DNA of 19,822 bases from Candidatus Dormiibacterota bacterium. Its GTDB lineage: Bacteria; Chloroflexota; Dormibacteria; Dormibacterales; Dormibacteraceae. Below the pieces are notes generated by a model. The model had not been told where the DNA came from and made no database searches. It worked only from the letters and a program-made list of their open reading frames with translations. A program made the translations under genes and the position numbers. Location of the stretch: positions 1 through 19,822 of the forward strand of contig CATPBF010000148.1 of NCBI GenBank assembly GCA_955652585.1, given 5' to 3'. Below are positions 12,840-19,822 of this stretch, piece by piece; within the stretch, counting starts at the first letter, position 1, and each line of letters begins with the position of its first letter.

Positions 12840-14323
12840 CCGAGCCGCTCAGCTTCGAGAAGAGCCGGCCCAATGTGCATGCGCCGCGCCTACCCGACGC
12901 AGGCGTAGCTGCTGCCGAGGTCGGCGATGTCCTCCCGCCGGAGCTGCTGCGTTCGCAGGCGCCTGCGCTGCCGCGGCTGAGCGAGCCCGAGGTCATGCGC
13001 CACTACAGCAGGCTCGCGTCGATGAACTACTCCATCAGCGAGCAGTTCTATCCCCTCGGCAGCTGCACGATGAAGTACAACCCGGTCGCTAACGAGGCGG
13101 CGGCGTCGCTGCCCGGATTCACGACGCTCCACCCGTATCAGGACGAGGAGACCGTCCAGGGCGCCCTCGAGCTCATGTGGCGACTCGAGCAGGCCCTCTG
13201 CGCCGTGGTCGGCGTCGATCGAGTGACCCTCCAGCCGGCGGCGGGCGCCCACGGGGAGTGGACCGCGCTGCGCATGATCCAGGCCTTCCACCGCTCCCGC
13301 GGTGAGGCGCGAACCGAGGTCCTGGTCCCCGACTCGGCCCACGGCACCAACCCCGCCAGCGCTGCGCTCAGCGGCTTCCAGGTGGTCGAGGTCGCGTCCG
13401 GGCCGGACGGCCGTATCAGCCTTGCCGACCTGGAGGCCAAGCTCTCGAGCCGGGTCGCAGCGCTCATGCTCACCAACCCCAACACCTTGGGGCTGTTCGA
13501 GAGGGAGATACTGGATATAGCCGAGCTTGTGCACAACACGGGGGCCAAGCTCTACTACGACGGCGCCAATCTCAACGCCCTCATGGGCGTATGCCGCCCC
13601 GGAGACATGGGCTTCGACGCCGTTCATATGAACCTCCACAAGACGTTCACCACCCCCCACGGTGGGGGCGGGCCAGGTGCGGGCCCCGTGGGCGTGAAAG
13701 CGGACCTAGTGCCCTTTCTGCCTACCCCTACCGTGGAGCGGACCAACGGGCACCTGAAGCTCGATTTCAAGCGGCCGCAGTCGATCGGGCGAGTCCGCAG
13801 CTTCTACGGCAACTTCGGCATGCTGGTGCGCGCCTACACGTACATCGTCGCGATGGGCGGCGATGGGCTGACCCAAGCTTCGATGGACGCGGTCCTCTCG
13901 GCCAATTACCTGCGCAAGCGCGTCGAGGGCCTGCTCGACCTCCCTCATGAGGGCCCCTGCATGCACGAGTTCGTGGCCAGCGCGCGCAATCTGGCGCCGA
14001 ACGGCATCAAGGCCCTCGACGTGGCCAAAGGGCTGCTGGAGCGCGATTTCTACGCGCCCACGATCTACTTCCCTCTCGTCGTCCCAGAGGCGATCATGGT
14101 CGAGCCCACGGAGACTGAGAGCAAGCCGACTCTGGACGCTTTCGCAGACGCGATTGCCGAGATTGTCATCGAGGCCAAAGAGGACCCCGAAAAGCTCCAC
14201 CACGAGCCCCACAGCCTGCCGGTCGGACGCCTGGACGAGGTGGCCACCGCCAGGCGCATCAACGCCTACCTGCAGGGCCAGAGCGAGGACCCGATCCTGC
14301 GCTGGAAACCAGTTCGGGACTAG
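12836..14323 (+). CDS. gcvPB: Glycine dehydrogenase (decarboxylating) subunit 2
   Basis: This 495-residue protein is the second, PLP-binding half of the split P-protein. The lysine that holds the cofactor is Lys269 in HMNLHKTFTTPHGGGGPG. Other family blocks are YPLGSCTMKYNP (72-83), DSAHGTNPASAA (166-177) and TNPNTLGLFE (213-222). It starts at the ATG that overlaps the gcvPA stop by 4 bases, and no other start agrees as well with the family. It ends the gcv operon; a GC-rich palindrome and the gyrB promoter follow. The 495-residue length is in the usual range (480-500), and no key residue is missing. Confidence 0.97.
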   Translation: MTEPLSFEKSRPNVHAPRLPDAGVAAAEVGDVLPPELLRSQAPALPRLSEPEVMRHYSRLASMNYSISEQFYPLGSCTMKYNPVANEAAASLPGFTTLHPYQDEETVQGALELMWRLEQALCAVVGVDRVTLQPAAGAHGEWTALRMIQAFHRSRGEARTEVLVPDSAHGTNPASAALSGFQVVEVASGPDGRISLADLEAKLSSRVAALMLTNPNTLGLFEREILDIAELVHNTGAKLYYDGANLNALMGVCRPGDMGFDAVHMNLHKTFTTPHGGGGPGAGPVGVKADLVPFLPTPTVERTNGHLKLDFKRPQSIGRVRSFYGNFGMLVRAYTYIVAMGGDGLTQASMDAVLSANYLRKRVEGLLDLPHEGPCMHEFVASARNLAPNGIKALDVAKGLLERDFYAPTIYFPLVVPEAIMVEPTETESKPTLDAFADAIAEIVIEAKEDPEKLHHEPHSLPVGRLDEVATARRINAYLQGQSEDPILRWKPVRD

Positions 14324-14334
14324 CCCTGTTAAGA

Positions 14335-14353
14335 GGCCTCCGGAGGCCATTTT
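14335..14353 (+). terminator. Possible terminator of the gcv operon
   Basis: GGCCTCCGGAGGCC is a perfect palindrome that can fold as a 5-bp GC stem with a CCGG loop, followed by ATTTT. It lies 11 bases after the gcvPB stop. The stem is short and the T-run only four long, so termination may be partial. Confidence 0.4.
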
Positions 14354-14364
14354 CGAACTCGAAA
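14351..14364. promoter_or_regulatory. Operator-like palindrome in the gyrB promoter
   Basis: TTTCGA-AC-TCGAAA is a perfect 6-bp inverted repeat with a 2-base centre, ending 5 bases before the TAAAAT box. It therefore sits where a repressor would block RNA polymerase. No regulator is identified. Confidence 0.35.
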
Positions 14365-14369
14365 TCGCG

Positions 14370-14375
14370 TAAAAT
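14370..14375 (+). promoter_or_regulatory. gyrB operon promoter -10 box (TAAAAT)
   Basis: TAAAAT matches TATAAT at five of six positions and lies 66 bases before the gyrB GTG, giving a leader of about 60 bases with a GGGAGGG ribosome-binding site. The same hexamer is used before the sigma-like gene. A clear -35 is missing. Confidence 0.5.
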
Positions 14376-14441
14376 TAAGGACCTGAACCTCTGCCCAGTT
14401 GTCCCCCACGAGTTCTCCAGGCTGGGAGGGCCGAAATACCG

Positions 14442-16391
<1,950 letters not shown>

Positions 16392-16403
16392 AGGCGCGCA
16401 GGT

Positions 16404-17378
16404 ATGCGAATAGCAGTCGATGCCATGGGCGGCGACCATGCGCCCGCGCAGGTGCTGCAGGGTGCCTCGCAAGCGGCCGCGGAGTACGGGATCGAGGTCG
16501 TGGTGGTCGGTTCTCCCAACGTGGTGCAACCGCTGCTCGACAAGCATCCACGCCTCACTCTTTGCCCGTCCACGCAGGTCGTCGCCATGGACGATCACCC
16601 GGCGCAGGCGGTCCGGTCGAAGCCCGATTCGTCGATGGCCGTGTCCGCGAGATTGTGCAAAGAAGGCAAGGTTGACGGCTGGATGTCGGCCGGCAACTCG
16701 GGCGCGATCATGGCCACGGCGCTGTTCATCCAGGGTCGCATCAGAGGCGTGGAGCGGCCGGCGCTGGGCTCGATCGTGCCCATCAAGGGCGGGTTCGCCT
16801 ACTTTCTCGACGTCGGCGCCAACGTCGATTCCAAACCCGACTACATGGTGCAGTTCGCGCTCATGGGCGCCATCTACGCGCGCGAGATGATGGGGCGATC
16901 CGAGCCTCGCGTGGGCCTTCTCAGCAACGGCGAGGAGGAGGGCAAGGGGGACGAGCTCGTCAAGGAGACCGCCCGCAGGTTGAAAGGCACCATGCAGGGC
17001 TTCGTGGGTAACGTCGAGCCGAAAGACCTCTACGCCGGCAAGGTGGACGTGGTCGTCGCCGACGGCTTCGTCGGCAACGTCACGATCAAGATGGCGGAGG
17101 CGACGGCGGAGTTTCTCTTTCGCAGCTTGCGAGAAGAGATTCCACGCACGTTGCGGGGCAAGCTTGGCGGAATTCTCATCCGCGATGGAGTGCGCCGCCT
17201 GCGCAGCAGCATTGACTGGCGGGAGTTCGGTGGCGCGCCGCTGCTCGGAATCGATGGTGTGGTGGTGGTGGCGCACGGACGCTCAGACGCGCGCGCCGTC
17301 AAGAACGCCATCCGCGTGACGAAGGAAGCGGCTGAGAATCAACTCGTGAGTAAGATTCGGGCTGAGGTGGGCAAGTGA
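16404..17378 (+). CDS. plsX: Phosphate acyltransferase PlsX
   Basis: PlsX makes acyl-phosphate from acyl-ACP, the first step of the PlsX/PlsY route to phosphatidic acid, at the inner face of the membrane. The 324-residue protein begins with the family signature RIAVDAMGGDHAP and has VRSKPDSSMAVS (about 70-81), SAGNSGAIMATAL (95-107), LDVGANVDSKPDY, LSNGEEEGKG and ADGFVGNVTIKM. The length is normal. It lies 12 bases after gyrB and overlaps fabF by GTGA. In many bacteria plsX neighbours rpmF, fabH, fabD and acpP; here it is between gyrB and fabF, and no acyl carrier protein gene is present. Confidence 0.97.
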   Translation: MRIAVDAMGGDHAPAQVLQGASQAAAEYGIEVVVVGSPNVVQPLLDKHPRLTLCPSTQVVAMDDHPAQAVRSKPDSSMAVSARLCKEGKVDGWMSAGNSGAIMATALFIQGRIRGVERPALGSIVPIKGGFAYFLDVGANVDSKPDYMVQFALMGAIYAREMMGRSEPRVGLLSNGEEEGKGDELVKETARRLKGTMQGFVGNVEPKDLYAGKVDVVVADGFVGNVTIKMAEATAEFLFRSLREEIPRTLRGKLGGILIRDGVRRLRSSIDWREFGGAPLLGIDGVVVVAHGRSDARAVKNAIRVTKEAAENQLVSKIRAEVGK

Positions 17379-18625
17379 AAAAGAATGGGCGAGTGCGTGT
17401 CGTGGTCACCGGGATGGGGACCGTGAACCCACTCGGGAAGACCCTGGATGAGTACTGGGACGGGCTGATCGAAGGACGCAGCACCGCCCGCATGGTGGAA
17501 GGGTCGTACGCGACGGAAAAGCTCAACACCAAATTCGCGTGCGAGGTGCACGGATTCGACCCGACCCTGTACATGGACCGCAAGGCGGCCCAGCGCATGG
17601 CGCGCTTCTCGCAGATGGCGGTGGCGGCGTCGTCGATGGCGCTTGCGGATTCGGGACTCGACCTCTCCAAGGAAGATGACTTTCGCGTCGGCGTCGACAT
17701 GGGGACGGGAATCGGCGGCTTCATCGAGATGACAGGCGGCGCCATTTCGTATGCCACCAAAGGCAGGCTGAACCCCCTCTACGCCCCGATGATCATCCCC
17801 AACATGGCCGCGGCATCGGTCGCCATGGCCTTTCACCTTCGCGGTCCGAACACCACTGTCACGACTGCCTGCGCGGCCTCGACGCACACCTTGGGCGATG
17901 CCACCAGGATCATCCAGCACGGCGACGCCGACGTCATGCTCGCGGGGGGCAGCGAGGCTTCGCTCTGCGAGGTGGGCATCTCCGCGTTCAACGCCATCCG
18001 CGCGCTGTCGACGCGCAACGATGCACCGGAAAAGGCAAGCCGTCCGTTCGATCGCGATCGCGACGGCTTCGTGCCTGGCGAGGGTGCCGGCACGCTGGTG
18101 CTGGAGTCGATCGACCACGCGATCAACCGGGGCGCGCGCATCTACGGCGAGGTGGCGGGCTTTGCGCTCACTTGCGACGCCTTTCACCAGGTGGCCCCCG
18201 ACGAGACGGGCGAAGCGCCGGCACGGGCGATCTCGCTCGCCCTCCAGGACGCCGGCGTGGAGCCGAGGGATCTCGACTACGTCAACGCCCACGGCACGTC
18301 GACGACGCTAAACGACGCGGGCGAGACGCGGGCGCTCAAGATCGCGCTTGGCGACGAGGCCTACAAGGTCGCGATCAGTAGCACGAAGTCGATGATCGGC
18401 CACCTGCTCGGCGCCGCGGGTGCGGTCGAGGCGATCGCGACCCTGCTGACCATGAATCGCGGGCTAATCCACCCGACCATCAATTACGAGAACCCGGATC
18501 CCCAATGCGACCTCGACTACGTACCCAACGTGGCCCGCCGCAAGGATGTGCACATCGCCATCTCCAACGGTTTCGGGTTCGGCGGGCACAACGCAGTCGT
18601 GGTCTTGAAGAAGTACGAGGAGTAG
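17375..18625 (+). CDS. fabF: Beta-ketoacyl-ACP synthase II
   Basis: FabF condenses malonyl-ACP with acyl-ACP in fatty acid elongation. The 416-residue protein has the complete Cys-His-His catalytic set: Cys166 in TTACAASTHTLG, His306 in NAHGTSTTLND and His343 in SSTKSMIGHLLGAAGA (with Lys338). The N-terminus VVVTGMGTVNPLG and the C-terminal SNGFGFGGHNAVVVL are typical. The start is GTG, overlapping the plsX stop (GTGA), so the two are coupled. The stop is 1 base before the gyrA TTG, and the end of fabF carries gyrA's ribosome-binding site. A polyketide-type synthase is unlikely given length and motifs. The companion ACP and malonyltransferase must be elsewhere. Confidence 0.96.
   Translation: MKKNGRVRVVVTGMGTVNPLGKTLDEYWDGLIEGRSTARMVEGSYATEKLNTKFACEVHGFDPTLYMDRKAAQRMARFSQMAVAASSMALADSGLDLSKEDDFRVGVDMGTGIGGFIEMTGGAISYATKGRLNPLYAPMIIPNMAAASVAMAFHLRGPNTTVTTACAASTHTLGDATRIIQHGDADVMLAGGSEASLCEVGISAFNAIRALSTRNDAPEKASRPFDRDRDGFVPGEGAGTLVLESIDHAINRGARIYGEVAGFALTCDAFHQVAPDETGEAPARAISLALQDAGVEPRDLDYVNAHGTSTTLNDAGETRALKIALGDEAYKVAISSTKSMIGHLLGAAGAVEAIATLLTMNRGLIHPTINYENPDPQCDLDYVPNVARRKDVHIAISNGFGFGGHNAVVVLKKYEE
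18617..18622 (+). promoter_or_regulatory. Ribosome-binding site of gyrA
   Basis: GAGGAG inside the last codons of fabF lies 4 bases before the TTG at 18627 and supports that non-ATG start; the next in-frame ATG would remove conserved N-terminal residues. Confidence 0.65.
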
Positions 18626-18626
18626 C

Positions 18627-19822
18627 TTGACCGACGAGGCCACCACCGGAACCGTTCTCAATCGCAGCCTCCAGGAGGAGATGCAGACCTCCTACATGGA
18701 GTACGCGATGTCCGTCATCATCTCGCGCGCGCTGCCCGACGTGCGCGATGGTCTGAAGCCGGTCCAGCGCCGGATCCTCTACGCGATGCACCGCTCGGGA
18801 GCGACCGCGGCCAGCCGGCACCGCAAGTGCGCGGCATTCGTTGGCGACGTCCTCAAGCTGTACCACCCGCACAGCAACGACGCCGTCTACGACGCGCTCG
18901 TGAGGATGGGCCAGCCGTTCTCGCTCCGCTACCCGCTCATCGATGGCCAGGGCAACTTCGGCAGCGTCGACGGCGATCCACCGGCAGCGATGCGCTACAC
19001 GGAAGCCCGGCTCTCCGCGGTGACCGGCGAGCTGATGGCGGACATCGAGAAGCAGACCGTGGACATGAAGCCGAACTACGACGGTCAGGAGGAAGAGCCG
19101 ACTGTGCTGCCGGCGCGCCTACCGAACCTCCTCGTCAACGGAACCACCGGCATCGCGGTCGGCATGACCACGAACATCCCGCCGCACAACCTGCGCGAGG
19201 TCGCGGCCGGCGTGAAGCACCTCGTCGACAATCCCGAAGCCACGGGTGAGGATCTCCTCGCCTTCATCAAAGGGCCGGATTTTCCCACCGGCGGGATCGT
19301 CATGGGCACGGCCGGGATCAAGGCCGCCTATTCCACCGGACACGGCCGCATCATCGTCCGCGCGCGGCACACGTTCGAGCAGGCGCCCAACGGCCGCGAG
19401 CGGATCATCATCGACGAGCTCCCTTACGCGGTCAACAAGGCCACCCTGGTGGGGAAGATTGCCGAGCTGGTCTCCGAGCGGAAGCTCGAAGGGATCGCCG
19501 ATCTCCGTGACGAGTCAGACCGCGATGGCATGCGCGTCGTCATCGAGCTGAAGCGCGAAGCCAGGGTGTTCACCGTGTTGAACAATCTGTACAAGCACAC
19601 CACCCTGCAGCAGACGTTCGGCGTGATCATGCTCGCCATCGTCGAGGGCCGGCCGGTGGTGCTGAGCCTGAAGCAGGCCCTGCAGCTCTTCATCGATCAC
19701 CGGCGCGACGTGATCTTGCGGCGCACGCGGTTCGACCTCGAGCGAGCCCAGGAACGCGCCCACATCCTCGAAGGCCTGAAGATCTGCCTCGACCACCTGG
19801 ACGAGGTGATCAAGACCATTCG
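18627..19822 (+). CDS. gyrA: DNA gyrase subunit A, N-terminal part (partial)
   Basis: The frame starts at TTG and runs off the window after 398 codons, covering the winged-helix, tower and part of the coiled-coil domains. Family blocks are EEMQTSYMEYAMSVIISRAL (17-36), DVRDGLKPVQRRILYAM (38-54), GQGNFGSVDGD and AAMRYTEARLS with the DNA-cleaving Tyr124. GyrA cuts and rejoins DNA within the A2B2 gyrase. The quinolone-site loop is unusual: residues 80-89 read HPHSNDAVYD, aligning without gaps to HPHGDSAVYD of E. coli, so G81, D82 and S83 are replaced by Ser, Asn and Asp, while the acidic D87 is kept. The preceding GKY is KLY. ParC or a second GyrA cannot be excluded because the C-terminal pinwheel with the GyrA box lies outside the window. 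Confidence 0.93.
   Translation, partial: MTDEATTGTVLNRSLQEEMQTSYMEYAMSVIISRALPDVRDGLKPVQRRILYAMHRSGATAASRHRKCAAFVGDVLKLYHPHSNDAVYDALVRMGQPFSLRYPLIDGQGNFGSVDGDPPAAMRYTEARLSAVTGELMADIEKQTVDMKPNYDGQEEEPTVLPARLPNLLVNGTTGIAVGMTTNIPPHNLREVAAGVKHLVDNPEATGEDLLAFIKGPDFPTGGIVMGTAGIKAAYSTGHGRIIVRARHTFEQAPNGRERIIIDELPYAVNKATLVGKIAELVSERKLEGIADLRDESDRDGMRVVIELKREARVFTVLNNLYKHTTLQQTFGVIMLAIVEGRPVVLSLKQALQLFIDHRRDVILRRTRFDLERAQERAHILEGLKICLDHLDEVIKTI

Larger units (their letters stand above)
14324..14441 (+). other. Intergenic region between gcvPB and gyrB: terminator, operator-like palindrome and gyrB leader
   Basis: In 118 bases the region holds a GC palindrome with T-run (14335-14353), a second palindrome TTTCGA-AC-TCGAAA (14351-14364), a TAAAAT -10 box (14370-14375), and about 60 bases of leader ending in GGGAGGG (14424-14430), 11 bases before the gyrB GTG. 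It separates the gcv operon from the gyrB operon. No small open frame is supported. Confidence 0.6.

Noticed and set aside
14399..14409. DnaA-box-like TTGTCCCCC before gyrB
   Set aside because: Only six of nine positions match TTATCCACA and there is no cluster of boxes, so no origin is called.
18049..18060. 12-base palindrome CGATCGCGATCG in fabF, like a HIP1-type octamer
   Set aside because: It encodes the conserved FDRDRDGF segment, and only this copy stood out; coding constraint explains it.

Overview
The window reads as a compact, GC-rich bacterial chromosome segment close to a replication origin. The clues are an rnpA tail, yidD, yidC and jag at the left edge, a parA-parB pair, and gyrB and gyrA at the right. 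High GC, split glycine decarboxylase (GcvPA/GcvPB), a Gram-positive-type YidC with its Jag partner, and apparently leaderless promoters suggest a high-GC Terrabacteria lineage such as Chloroflexota or Candidatus Dormibacterota. That placement is inference only. No tRNA, rRNA, CRISPR array, insertion sequence or phage gene was seen, and no non-coding gap exceeds about 180 bases.

Layout: (1) bases 1-3556, plus strand: rnpA 3' end, yidD, yidC (interrupted by an in-frame TAG), jag/khpB, a 91-residue unknown, and an M16 zinc peptidase. (2) 3564-5853, minus strand: parA, parB, lepB, tightly packed and convergent with the peptidase. (3) 6049-9268, minus strand: NfeD-type serine protease, slipin (SPFH protein) and a CPBP intramembrane protease, forming a membrane quality-control cassette. 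(4) 9373-14323, plus strand: a sigma-70-like protein without region 4, then gcvT, gcvH, gcvPA, gcvPB, the glycine cleavage system minus its shared L-protein. (5) 14442-19822, plus strand: gyrB, plsX, fabF and the start of gyrA, with overlaps or gaps of 12 bases or fewer, so gyrase and lipid-synthesis genes probably share a transcript.

Most genes are housekeeping. The unusual points lie within them: YidC cut in two by TAG followed directly by ATG; a GyrA whose quinolone-site loop reads HPHSND where E. coli has HPHGDS; a sigma-like protein with no -35-binding region heading the gcv operon; plsX and fabF inserted between gyrB and gyrA; a G-quadruplex-type run upstream of parA; and several promoters whose -10 box lies only 6-7 bases from the start codon. 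I found no clear wholly new multi-gene system; the strongest leads are the split YidC, the GyrA loop and the truncated sigma-like protein.
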